Positions 37,001-45,032 of a DNA stretch of 64,000 nucleotides are shown here, piece by piece. Each line of letters opens with the position of its first letter. Position 1 is the stretch's first letter. Under the pieces are notes generated by a model. The model was not told the origin of the DNA. It saw nothing but the letters and a program-made list of their open reading frames with translations, and did no database searches. This stretch comes from Lachnobacterium bovis DSM 14045 (GTDB taxonomy: Bacteria; Bacillota; Clostridia; Lachnospirales; Lachnospiraceae), in NCBI RefSeq assembly GCF_900107245.1, contig NZ_FNPG01000007.1:91929-155928 (forward strand). Reading direction: 5' to 3'. Both the position numbers and the translations under genes were made by a program.

Positions 37001-37843
37001 GTTTTTTGGAAAGATAGGAACCGCCGTTTTATTGATGTAAATGATAATTTTATGAATTTTTATGGAATAACGGATAAAGATTTGATAATTGGAAAAACCG
37101 ATGAAGAAATGGGATGGCACATTAATGAAGATGGACCAAAAATGGAAGAACTGAAAGTGATAAAGGAAGGCGAATCCATTATCAATCATAAAGTTAACTG
37201 TATAGTAAAAGGATCAGTTCATGAGCTTATTGTTAATAAAAGACCAATTTATGTTGATGGGAAAATAGTAGGTTTAGTGGGTGGATTTAAGGACAATTTT
37301 TATGATGAAAGTGCTTCTTTGACAATTAATAAACTTGCGGTAACGGACGAATTAACAGAATTGTTTAATAGACGAGGCTTCATTGAAATGCTTGATAAAT
37401 ATGAGAGAGAGTATAATAGAAAAAATATTGATTTTGTCCTCTTTTATATTGATATTGATGATTTCAAATATTTTAATGATACTTTTGGTCATCAGTTCGG
37501 AGACAAGGTTTTAAAAACTGTTTCGAAGCTTTTGAAAGGTAATTATGGTAACAATTCAGTAATTGCTAGAATAGGAGGTGATGAATTCGCTATTATATCT
37601 CAATACCATGAAGAGTTTGATTTGAATGAATTTGTAAAAGATATTCAAGGAAAAATAAATACAATTAAAAAAATTGATTATATCCCTTGTAAAATCAGAT
37701 TATCAATTGGTTTTTCGAAGTTTAGCGAGACAATTAGTCTTAATAAATTAATTAATGTCGCTGATGTTAGAATGTATGAAAACAAGATGAAAAAGAAAAA
37801 AATAAATAACGAAATAGAGCAAAGAAAACATAAGCAAGAATAA
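34079..37843 (+). CDS. Multidomain cyclic-di-GMP protein: GGDEF(degenerate)-EAL-PAS-GGDEF
   Basis: 1254 residues, no membrane segment seen. An N-terminal unknown domain (1-190) is followed by a first GGDEF domain (about 195-380) whose signature is degraded to YDDHF (280-284). An EAL phosphodiesterase domain spans about 390-640, with ESLTRW, FEITES, DDFGSGYSS, LAEGVET and QGFLFGKPL intact. A sensor-like stretch (640-950) and a PAS domain (about 960-1085) precede a C-terminal diguanylate cyclase with intact RIGGDEF (GGDEF at 1166-1170). It may therefore both make and degrade cyclic-di-GMP. GGGGTGA precedes the ATG. Confidence 0.92.
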   Translation: MGDFLCSIEGRKKGKSKNFMDSVYLWLANKNNNKESKYFSFSQFVKKSCFFTINISKNTIVDFHVCGISSPIEDSKMSHMNYEVAYKNLVIYNVEDDSKQIASDFFDREKLIEDYEEGITYREEYFNIYIGSCKKKHKICVNRQMILKYDTKDIYAFFLLLENKNDEVYDEYEIDLLFNSREDNSKEIRRNDLRSAINDSNIDGLTKLNNIYKFKEIAKKKYDDAIKTKTDEMFSLLFIDVNGFKYFNEEYSFLEGDLFLKYIAEQLVDIFESQTVARLYDDHFAVFTNSMNVIAEVIKLNNRVKKYHENEKVYLKVGIYCLENPSDRKEIYNSSSYGKYSDINVTDKDILNAIDKAKLACQNVKSRYDLTYCYYDDKVAKKEKKEHYIITSLDKALENKYIEVYFQPIIRTLTRELCGWESLTRWNDPIYGSINPDEFITVLEKAHLIHKIDIYVIKYVCQKYVELKKNNEIFEPISVNLSKLDFEMCDILEIIEQEVKKSGIPKALIHFEITESIISENVEVINKKIKQIHDAGYQVWMDDFGSGYSSFNALKDFNFDFLKIDMNFLKDFDSNEKSKVILASIVNMAKQLSMGTLAEGVETEKQVEFLHSIGCEKMQGFLFGKPLPYNDAIENIEKNNIQKEVGPDVAYNVIINRINLLNSNPLMNINVESIVRDDNLLRDYKKEFNEKTNFAFSSGFPLAVVEYHRGAITYIIANEEYLKFIKDLGTDTLSENEDFFNRGLFDRRKDIISIGKSARLQKEEKSIDLVKNGYLCNLKINYIATNIHRKTHAYLISVAHSLYDVGFEKGKWLNVYTKMLYSMFVCIDLVDFKDNRIENLYYNGMNINRRIIDNKLDITIDEFIRKSLYPKEKDEFLSLFKPDDLKIDFKGEQISYKERFFRVKRTDNTYDWFTFWLMYQKRENGTQCVLFIKNSSATTKKLLESKKMIKGKYFSKNKINDEVLRNVLEFSDIGVFWKDRNRRFIDVNDNFMNFYGITDKDLIIGKTDEEMGWHINEDGPKMEELKVIKEGESIINHKVNCIVKGSVHELIVNKRPIYVDGKIVGLVGGFKDNFYDESASLTINKLAVTDELTELFNRRGFIEMLDKYEREYNRKNIDFVLFYIDIDDFKYFNDTFGHQFGDKVLKTVSKLLKGNYGNNSVIARIGGDEFAIISQYHEEFDLNEFVKDIQGKINTIKKIDYIPCKIRLSIGFSKFSETISLNKLINVADVRMYENKMKKKKINNEIEQRKHKQE

Positions 37844-37848
37844 AAAAC

Positions 37849-37899
37849 TACTCCCCTTATTTAGTTATGGATGGTGCATAAGATCTAATAAGGGGAGTA
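37849..37899 (-). terminator. Terminator between the convergent cyclic-di-GMP and pectate lyase genes
   Basis: A 12-bp perfect stem (37850-37861 with 37887-37898). The T-run is on the minus-strand 3' side (six A at 37842-37847), so it mainly ends the pectate lyase transcript. Confidence 0.75.
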
Positions 37900-38019
37900 A
37901 AAATTGCGTTTTTCTTGAATAAAATATCATTATATCTAATTTATGTAACTTATAAAATAAATAATAAATCTATATATGTTTTTCTTATGTTATAATTAAA
38001 CCTAGAATATACGGTAGAA

Positions 38020-39096
38020 TTAAAATCCAATGCAATTTCCTTTTAAGATAGCACCAGAAATATCATTTCTTCCATTTTTGCTAGTGCAGTTGTCGATTAT
38101 TGCTTTGCCAAAAACTACTTTGTAACCTAAAGCAGATGGCTTACCAGTTGCAGGCCAATGATAGTTTCCACCCTTATTAGAATCAGCGTAACAAGATTTC
38201 ATTGTAACAACACCGCTTTGATTATTTCTATCATATCCAGCGGCGTAGTTTCCAACAGCAGTACATCCTTCTAAATAGTGATTAAGTGGATCTAAATGTG
38301 GTTTTTGACCTGGTGTTTTATTATCTACGCCACCCATTTTAAATCCGTTTCCATCTCCACGGATACCATTACATAAACCGTTGTAATTAGCGTGACAGTT
38401 AATAAGTTTTATTGCTCCATGAGCTGCATAGCAATCCCAACCGTCATCACTGTTGTATTCAGAAACACATTCTTCAAAAACATTACCAACACCTGAGTGA
38501 AGTTTTACTGCAAATCCATCTGCATTTTCTCCAGTTGCATCATAATTGTGATTAGCATTACATTTATAGAAATAATTATTTGCACCACCATTACTAACCT
38601 GGAATCCTGCATCATGATTGTAACAACATGTGACATTTTTAAAAGTGTTGTAAGAACCTGTTACAAAAATACCGTTATCTGCGGCATTCTTAATTGTGAC
38701 ATTTGAAATTGTACTTCCATTTGCTGCTAAATAAAGACCTTTTCCATTAGCACCTCTAGTAGAACTAAAATCAATTACAGCATTATTTATACCTTGAATG
38801 TTAACGCCAGCTGGTAATTTAATAGTATTAGATTTTATAGTTCCGTCGATCACAATTGTTGTTCCACTTTTAGCAGATTTAATGGCATTTTCGAGAGAAG
38901 CATTGCCTTTAACAATGATACTTTTATCAGTTTTACTATTATTCTTTTTGCTGCTATTTTTTTTAGAAGAAGTCTTATTAGAAGATTTTTTTGAAGAAGC
39001 AGCATAAAGTGTTTCTACATTCATATAACAAACTGTGCTTGAAAATAGACAAGCTATTGCTAATAGTGTAATTGATTTTTTGAAATTTTTAAACAA
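38020..39096 (-). CDS. Secreted PL9-type pectate lyase
   Basis: Extracellular beta-helix enzyme of 358 residues cleaving pectate by beta-elimination. It has a signal peptide (about 1-33) and a Ser/Lys/Asn-rich linker (34-58), then parallel beta-helix repeats. Family 9 landmarks are NADGFAVKL (191-199), NSDDGWDC (215-222) with the calcium-binding aspartates, and NGFKMGG, whose Lys253 fits the catalytic base. The start is TTG 39096, 9 bp after AGGAGG. There is no carbohydrate-binding or anchor domain, so it is probably released. It points to pectin use. Confidence 0.88.
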   Translation of the reverse strand: MFKNFKKSITLLAIACLFSSTVCYMNVETLYAASSKKSSNKTSSKKNSSKKNNSKTDKSIIVKGNASLENAIKSAKSGTTIVIDGTIKSNTIKLPAGVNIQGINNAVIDFSSTRGANGKGLYLAANGSTISNVTIKNAADNGIFVTGSYNTFKNVTCCYNHDAGFQVSNGGANNYFYKCNANHNYDATGENADGFAVKLHSGVGNVFEECVSEYNSDDGWDCYAAHGAIKLINCHANYNGLCNGIRGDGNGFKMGGVDNKTPGQKPHLDPLNHYLEGCTAVGNYAAGYDRNNQSGVVTMKSCYADSNKGGNYHWPATGKPSALGYKVVFGKAIIDNCTSKNGRNDISGAILKGNCIGF

Positions 39097-39294
39097 TATT
39101 TTTTTCCTCCTATAAAATTAGATAATAAAAAGAATTCTACAAGAAAACACGCATATTCTAATGTAACATAGTATTTGTCAGAATGGAATACCCAAAATAC
39201 AAAACTTTATTTATTTTTTGAACAATACATTAAAATAGAGTATAATATTTATAAAGAAAGTGGTGTTAAATAAAATGAAGAGGGGAAATTTCAT

Positions 39295-40647
39295 ATGGAG
39301 AAGATAAAGAAGAAATCTCAGCTATTCAAAAGAATTGGGAATATTATTCTGGCGTTAGTTATAGTTTTGTGCATACCGTTTAGCATTCCGAGAATATTTG
39401 GATATGAAGTTTATGCGATTAAATCGGAAAGTATGAATCCAAGTTATCCTAAAAATAGTGTAACTTATGTTGAAGAGGCTAACGTAATCGATGTTAAGGC
39501 AAACGATGTAATTACATTCAAGTTAGGAACAGATACAAGTGATGTCATGACTCACAGAGTTGTAAAGGTTGATAATGAAAAAAAAGCATTTATAACTAAA
39601 GGTGATGCAAATAGTGGTGTAGACAAAGAACCGGTTGTTTTTTCGAGATTTGTTGGAAAACCAGTGTTTATGGTTCCTTTTATTGGCGTGTTTAAGCCAC
39701 TTTTTTCAACAACAGGTGGCTATGTCTTTGTGGGCTTTTTGATAGTAGTGGTAGCAGCATTGTGGATTTATTCAGATATTTTATTAAAGGCATATAAAAA
39801 AGAAAAAAAAGAAAGTATTTCAAATGATAAACAATCTACAGAAGAAAACAATTTAGATAAAAACTATAGTTCAGACTCAAAAAATAAACCTTCTAAGAAA
39901 AAGAATAATTTTTCTTTAGGTGTTGTGGTACCTTTGATTTTAGGATTGATTCTTGCTGGATATGCAGGAAGTCAGTTGTTCATGATTTATAGAGATTATA
40001 GTAAATCAAATCAATTGTATGCAGATTTAGCCGATAATTATACAAAGGAGAAAAAGAAAAAAAGTAAGCAGAACAAATGGTATGACGATATTCAGATAGA
40101 TTTTGAAGCACTAAAAAAACAGAATTCTGATGTTGTTGGTTGGATATATTTTGAAAATGATGATATAAGTTATCCAATTTTATATTCAGGAGATAATAAA
40201 AAATATTTAAGAACAGCATTAGATAAAAGTGATGCAATAGCAGGCTCTATTTTTCTAGAAGCAAAAAATAAAACAGATTTTCAAGATTCACATACTTTGA
40301 TTTATGGCCATAATATGCGTAACTTAAGTATGTTTGGAAAGCTTAAATTTTACAAAAGAGATCCAAACTATTATGCTGATCATAAATATTTTCAGATTAT
40401 TACAGAAAAGAAGAAATATAGATATGAGATTTTTGCGTATGAAGATGTAAGTGAAAATAGTTTTATTTATCAGGTTCCTTTTGATGTTAATGATGATTTT
40501 AGTAATTTCTTGGATAAAATTTTAAAAAAATCATATTTTAAGAGCAATATTAAACCAACAAAGGAAGATAAAGTTATTACGCTATCTACTTGTTCGGTTG
40601 AAAAACAAAGATTTGCTGTACATGCAAAGAGGGTTGATGAAAAATAG
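39295..40647 (+). CDS. Fusion of SipW-type signal peptidase and class B sortase
   Basis: 450 residues joining two cell-surface enzymes. Residues 1-165 are a signal peptidase I of the SipW/ER type: membrane helix 13-33, catalytic Ser46 in KSESMNP, His87 in MTHRVV in place of the usual Lys, Asp104/Asp110 in KGDANSGVD, and a second helix at about 143-163. A charged linker (165-205) and a third helix (207-230) lead to a class B sortase (262-450). This has His339 in IYGHNM, Cys433 in TLSTC and Arg439 in RFAVHAK. All catalytic residues are present. No LPXTG/NPQTN-type substrate is encoded in the window. Confidence 0.9.
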   Translation: MEKIKKKSQLFKRIGNIILALVIVLCIPFSIPRIFGYEVYAIKSESMNPSYPKNSVTYVEEANVIDVKANDVITFKLGTDTSDVMTHRVVKVDNEKKAFITKGDANSGVDKEPVVFSRFVGKPVFMVPFIGVFKPLFSTTGGYVFVGFLIVVVAALWIYSDILLKAYKKEKKESISNDKQSTEENNLDKNYSSDSKNKPSKKKNNFSLGVVVPLILGLILAGYAGSQLFMIYRDYSKSNQLYADLADNYTKEKKKKSKQNKWYDDIQIDFEALKKQNSDVVGWIYFENDDISYPILYSGDNKKYLRTALDKSDAIAGSIFLEAKNKTDFQDSHTLIYGHNMRNLSMFGKLKFYKRDPNYYADHKYFQIITEKKKYRYEIFAYEDVSENSFIYQVPFDVNDDFSNFLDKILKKSYFKSNIKPTKEDKVITLSTCSVEKQRFAVHAKRVDEK

Positions 40648-40692
40648 TTAAAAAGAGGTTTGTATGTGAAACATGAAGGGAGTATAACACAT

Positions 40693-41142
40693 ATGAAAAA
40701 AGATGAGGAATTGATTAGAAAGCTTACAGATTTGATAAAAGAGACGGAATCAAATCATGTAAAATGGAAAATAATCTGTCAGACTACAGATTACAATGAT
40801 GCTAATTCAAAACCCAAAGAGTGCATAGATGGGGAAATTTGGACAGTGGATGAGTGCTTTGTTTCTTATGAGTGCACATATAAAGGGGAGCATTTTTTGA
40901 TGATAACATATGAAATGATACATTCAAACGGAAAAGAGCAAAAGTCTTCAAGCTTTGTTTTTCTTCCACCACTTGGAATAAGGTTGTTTGATTTACATGT
41001 TTTGTTGCCATATTCGGTAAGCAATTCTAAGATGCTGACGTATGTTGTACATTCACTTTGGGTTTTGTTGCTTAAAAAATATAAAAAACATGATGATAAG
41101 ATAGAGTTAGAAATAGAAAGCAGAGAATTGACAATTGATTAG
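40693..41142 (+). CDS. Conserved-looking protein of unknown function
   Basis: 149 residues from ATG 40693, which has AAGGGAG 10 bp upstream; a GTG at 40666 with AGAGG is an alternative start. The sequence is acidic at the N-terminus (KKDEELIRKLTDLIKETES). It then gives alternating strands (VKWKIICQTT, DECFVSYECTYKGEHFLMITYEM) and FVFLPPLGIRLFDLHVLLPY. No signal peptide or membrane helix. I do not recognise it. It is 46 bp after the signal peptidase-sortase gene and probably co-transcribed. Confidence 0.65.
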   Translation: MKKDEELIRKLTDLIKETESNHVKWKIICQTTDYNDANSKPKECIDGEIWTVDECFVSYECTYKGEHFLMITYEMIHSNGKEQKSSSFVFLPPLGIRLFDLHVLLPYSVSNSKMLTYVVHSLWVLLLKKYKKHDDKIELEIESRELTID

Positions 41143-41183
41143 AAACAAAAATATTAAAATATTAACTAAATATTACATGGTTA

Positions 41184-41232
41184 AAAAAGTTGCATTTGTC
41201 GCAGTTTATTGAGCGGTGGTGCAACTTTTTCT
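41184..41232 (+). terminator. Rho-independent terminator
   Basis: An 11-bp stem (41184-41194 with 41220-41230), a 25-nt loop and a T-run. It ends the sortase-containing unit. Confidence 0.75.
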
Positions 41233-41358
41233 TAAAAAATAGTTTGGCTATTATATATGAATTTTAAATACAGTGTAAAAGAATATAAGACTATGTAATA
41301 TAATTTTAATATAAGGGAAACTAAAAAAGAATAAAACTGTCCCAAAAAAGGAGAAAAG

Positions 41359-41631
41359 ATGACTATTAGAAGATATTATAAAGTGTATGGAGAGGTTCAA
41401 GCCGTTGGTTTTAGGCATTTTTCGAAGGTTGTAGCTGATGAATATCATTTGACAGGATATGTTAGAAATGAATATGATGGTAGTGTTACGATAGAAGTTC
41501 AAGGAGAGGAAGATATAGTACGAAATTTTTTAGAAGAAGTGGAAAAAGTGTCATATCATATTGAAATTAGTAGGTTTTCATGGGAAAACTTGGCAATTTG
41601 TTCCCAAGAAACGAGTTTTTCAATTTTATAG
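41359..41631 (+). CDS. Acylphosphatase (second copy)
   Basis: 90 residues of the acylphosphatase family. YGEVQAVGFRHF contains the catalytic Arg, and GYVRNEYDGSVTIEVQG the catalytic Asn. The usual VQGVGFR has Ala in place of the first Gly. AAAGGAG precedes the ATG. It differs strongly from the copy at 32014-32283, so it is not a recent duplication. Confidence 0.9.
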   Translation: MTIRRYYKVYGEVQAVGFRHFSKVVADEYHLTGYVRNEYDGSVTIEVQGEEDIVRNFLEEVEKVSYHIEISRFSWENLAICSQETSFSIL

Positions 41632-41743
41632 GAAACGATAGTATGAAAAAAGACAATGTAAAACATTAATAGTTTCTTGAAAAAGTCAAAAATACTAGTA
41701 ATTTTTAACAAAAGTTAGAAACTGTATTTGTGGAAATAAATAG

Positions 41744-41772
41744 TTGAATATTTATTAATTAAATGTTACAAT
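41744..41772 (+). promoter_or_regulatory. Promoter of the tetR-galactoside locus
   Basis: TTGAAT (41744-41749), a 17-bp spacer and TACAAT (41767-41772). The expected start site is near 41779, just before the palindrome at 41786. Confidence 0.65.
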
Positions 41773-41785
41773 AAAGAAAACTTAA

Positions 41786-41809
41786 CAAAATGGTATGGTT
41801 TCCATTTTG
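41786..41809. promoter_or_regulatory. Candidate operator of the adjacent TetR-family regulator
   Basis: CAAAATGG-N8-CCATTTTG, perfect 8-bp arms, lies right after the start site of the tetR promoter and 39 bp before the gene. A related half-site AAATGGTAT recurs at about 42442-42450, between tetR and the GH2 gene. Confidence 0.55.
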
Positions 41810-41847
41810 AAGGTAATGATTTTAGAGAAAAAGAGGTATGTTTAAAC

Positions 41848-42429
41848 ATGAGATGGAAGTACAAAGAATCAGAATTAAGAGAATTCATTTTAGACACAAC
41901 AATTCAACTATTTAAATTAAAGGGATTAAAATTTACAATGGATGAACTTGCTAAGGAAATGGGCATCAGTAAGAAAACTATCTATAGAGTTTTTCCAGAT
42001 AAGAAGACAATGTTTTATAGAATGTTAGATTTCTTCTTTGATAAGATAAAAAGTAAGGAAGAGGCAATTCTAAACGATTCAAGTTTATCTACGGAAGAGA
42101 AAATCAGAGCAGTTCTTGGTGCAATGCCAGATGAATATAAAGATATTGATTTTAGTGCGTTATACATTGTACGTGAAAAATATCCAAAGAGTTATGATAG
42201 AATAGTACAAAGACTTGAAACAGGTTGGGATAGTACAATTGCTCTAATTAATGAGGGAATTAAAGAAGGCGTTGTTCGTCCAATTAATGTTACAGTTATT
42301 AAAGCTATGCTTTCAGCAACAATTGAACAATTTTTCCAGAATGATATCTTAGTAAAGAATGAAGTTAGCTATCCAGATGCATTAGCTTCTGTTGTTGATA
42401 TTATTTGTTGTGGAATTATTGTAAAATAA
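41848..42429 (+). CDS. TetR/AcrR-family transcriptional regulator
   Basis: 193 residues. The N-terminal helix-turn-helix is typical: FILDTTIQLFKLKGLKFTMDELAKEMGISKKTIYRVFPDKKTMF (about 13-56). The helical ligand domain that follows is not diagnostic. AAGAGGT precedes the ATG. It is followed 77 bp later by the GH2 gene on the same strand, so a link to galactoside use is likely, but the inducer is unknown. The palindrome in its own promoter suggests autorepression. Confidence 0.9.
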   Translation: MRWKYKESELREFILDTTIQLFKLKGLKFTMDELAKEMGISKKTIYRVFPDKKTMFYRMLDFFFDKIKSKEEAILNDSSLSTEEKIRAVLGAMPDEYKDIDFSALYIVREKYPKSYDRIVQRLETGWDSTIALINEGIKEGVVRPINVTVIKAMLSATIEQFFQNDILVKNEVSYPDALASVVDIICCGIIVK

Positions 42430-42506
42430 TTAAAAATAGAGAAATGGTATATAATTAATTTTTGCACATATCATAATTAATAATATGTTTTGTGCGTGGA
42501 GGGAAA

Positions 42507-45014
42507 ATGGAAAGGATATATCTCAATGATGGATGGCAGTTTTTGCAAGAGTTTAGTAATTCTTTGTTAAAAGATAAATTAGATGATAAAATAATGCATC
42601 GTATCAGTGATATACGAATTCCCCATACAGTAAGGGAAGTTCCATATAATTATTTTGATGAGAAAGATTATCAGATGGTTAGTGGATATAGAAAAATACT
42701 GTTTGCACCTAAGGAGTGGGCGGATAAGTTGATTCGCCTAACTTTTGAAGGTGTTGCACATCAGGCTACAGTGTATGTTAATGGACAATTGGCATATAGT
42801 CATAGCTGTGGTTACACTGCTTTCACAATTGATATAACCAAAATGCTTAAATATGGTAGCAATAATATAATTGCTGTTAAGGTAGATAGCAATGAGAATC
42901 TGAATGTACCACCATTTGGATATGTTATTGACTACATGACTTTTGGCGGAATATATCGAGATGTTTATGTTGAAGTTTCAAATAGAAACGCAATCTTAGA
43001 TGTATTCCCTAAAATTTTCTTTGATGACATCGATTTGTTAAATGCTAATTTAATAAATGCAAGTGAAAGTGAACATACTTTTTCGGGGAAAAGAGTAAAT
43101 AGAGCTAAAATTCATACAAAAATTAAACTGTCAAAAGATTTTATTTTGAATTCAAAACAAAATAAAAAAATAAAAATAGTTCATGTATTGTTGGATAAAA
43201 ATGATTCCATTGTCGAGCAATGGAATGCATCTTTATTAGACGATTGTGCAGAAGGAAATGAAATATTAGAAAAAATTTTTTTATGGGATATAAATACCCC
43301 CAATTTATATAAATTAAAGACCATATTGTACATTGATGATGAAGTGGTTGATTCTAGAATAGATAAAATTGGATTCAGAAAAGTGCAATTTAAGCAAGAT
43401 GGTTTTTATTTAAATTGCGAGAAAATAAAAATTAGAGGTTTAAATAGACACCAAAGTTATCCGTATGTGGGATATGCAATGCCACAGTCTATGCAGGAAC
43501 TTGATGCTGATATCCTTAAATATGAATTAGGTGTTAATGCTGTTAGAACATCACATTATCCGCAATCTCATTATTTTATTAAGCGTTGTGATGAAATCGG
43601 TTTATTAGTTTTTACGGAAATACCAGGATGGCAGCATATAGGAGATTCAAACTGGAAACTACAAGCCATAGAGAATACAAGAGACATGATTTTACAGTAT
43701 AGGAATCATCCTTCGATTTTTTTATGGGGTGTAAGAATTAATGAATCACAAGATGATGATGAGTTTTATAGAAAAACAAATGAAGTCGCAAGAAGTCTTG
43801 ATCCGACAAGAGCAACTGCAGGTGTTCGTTGCTTTAAAAATAGTCATTTGTTAGAAGATGTTTATACATATAATGATTTTGTTCATTCTGGAAACAATAT
43901 TGGGTGTGAAAAAAAGGCAAAAGTTACCTCTGATTTTACAAAGGCATATATTGTTAGTGAATATAATGGACATATGTATCCAACGAAGGTTTTTGATTCG
44001 GAAGAACACCAAGTATCACATATGCTTAGACATGCAAAAGTTTTAAATGATATTCAGTTACAAGAAGATATTGCAGGTTCATTTGGATGGTGTATGTTTG
44101 ATTATAATACACATAAAGATTTTGGCAGTGGAGACAGGATTTGTTATCATGGGGTTATGGATATGTTTAGAAATCCTAAAATGGCTTCTTTAATATATGC
44201 TTGTCAAAATAATGAAAGAGTTATTCTTGATATCAGTTCGTCTATGGATATTGGTGAGCATCCTGGATGCAACAGAGGTAAAACGTATATTTTGTCAAAT
44301 GCAGATTCTGTAAGAATGTACAAAAATGGAGATTTTATTAAAGAGTATAATTGTAAATTAGATTCAGCTTATAAAGGACTTAAATATGGTCCAATTTTAA
44401 TAGATGATTTTATAGGCGATAGAATAGAAAAAAATGAACCTGCGTTTTCGAAGAAAAAGGCAAAAGATTTAAAGTATGCGTTGAATTATATTGCTGTTAA
44501 TGGGTATGGTAAAATTTCACCTAAACTTTTGTGGATTGAATTAAAATCGTTGACCTTATATAAAATAAAACCATCTGATGCAATTGGATTGTTCAATAAA
44601 TATATTGGGGATTGGGGACAAACATCTACAGTATATAAGTTTGAGGCAATAAAGGATGGTAAAGTTGCCAAGACAATAACTAAAGCACCTATGACAAAGG
44701 TTGTTATTAAAGCAAATGTATCAAATTATGAATTGATTGAAAAAAATTCATATGATGTTGCAGAAGTTCGATTGGTTGCAACAGATGAAAATGGTAATAG
44801 ACTTTCATTTTTTAATGAAGGTGTTGTTTTCGAAACAAAAGGACCAATTGATTTGATTGGACCATCATTTACTGCATTTAGAGGTGGTTATGTTGGGGTG
44901 TATGTTAAAAGCAAAGCAGAAACGGGCGTGGCTAAACTTATTTGTACATCTTCATTGGGCAATAAAATAGAAATAAATTTTACTGTAAAAAGTAAAAACA
45001 TATTTAAAATATAG
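42507..45014 (+). CDS. Glycoside hydrolase family 2 protein (beta-galactosidase-like)
   Basis: 835 residues, cytoplasmic (no signal peptide). The N-terminal sugar-binding jelly roll is followed by an immunoglobulin-like domain and a TIM barrel. The barrel contains IRGLNRHQSYPYVGYAMP and AVRTSHYPQSHYF, the acid/base Glu413 in RINES and the nucleophile Glu485 in VSEYNGHMYP. NRHQ and TSHYP are characteristic of GH2. The usual GNE before the acid/base is INE here. C-terminal beta domains follow. A start at GTG 42492 is possible; ATG 42507 has GGAGGG close upstream. Exact substrate (beta-galactoside, glucuronide or other) is unproven. Confidence 0.88.
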   Translation: MERIYLNDGWQFLQEFSNSLLKDKLDDKIMHRISDIRIPHTVREVPYNYFDEKDYQMVSGYRKILFAPKEWADKLIRLTFEGVAHQATVYVNGQLAYSHSCGYTAFTIDITKMLKYGSNNIIAVKVDSNENLNVPPFGYVIDYMTFGGIYRDVYVEVSNRNAILDVFPKIFFDDIDLLNANLINASESEHTFSGKRVNRAKIHTKIKLSKDFILNSKQNKKIKIVHVLLDKNDSIVEQWNASLLDDCAEGNEILEKIFLWDINTPNLYKLKTILYIDDEVVDSRIDKIGFRKVQFKQDGFYLNCEKIKIRGLNRHQSYPYVGYAMPQSMQELDADILKYELGVNAVRTSHYPQSHYFIKRCDEIGLLVFTEIPGWQHIGDSNWKLQAIENTRDMILQYRNHPSIFLWGVRINESQDDDEFYRKTNEVARSLDPTRATAGVRCFKNSHLLEDVYTYNDFVHSGNNIGCEKKAKVTSDFTKAYIVSEYNGHMYPTKVFDSEEHQVSHMLRHAKVLNDIQLQEDIAGSFGWCMFDYNTHKDFGSGDRICYHGVMDMFRNPKMASLIYACQNNERVILDISSSMDIGEHPGCNRGKTYILSNADSVRMYKNGDFIKEYNCKLDSAYKGLKYGPILIDDFIGDRIEKNEPAFSKKKAKDLKYALNYIAVNGYGKISPKLLWIELKSLTLYKIKPSDAIGLFNKYIGDWGQTSTVYKFEAIKDGKVAKTITKAPMTKVVIKANVSNYELIEKNSYDVAEVRLVATDENGNRLSFFNEGVVFETKGPIDLIGPSFTAFRGGYVGVYVKSKAETGVAKLICTSSLGNKIEINFTVKSKNIFKI

Positions 45015-45032
45015 TGTAAAAAGAGGGGAAAA

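Noticed and set aside
42430..42506. Separate promoter for the GH2 gene
   Set aside because: A TATAAT is present but no -35 at an acceptable distance was found, so read-through from tetR is more likely.
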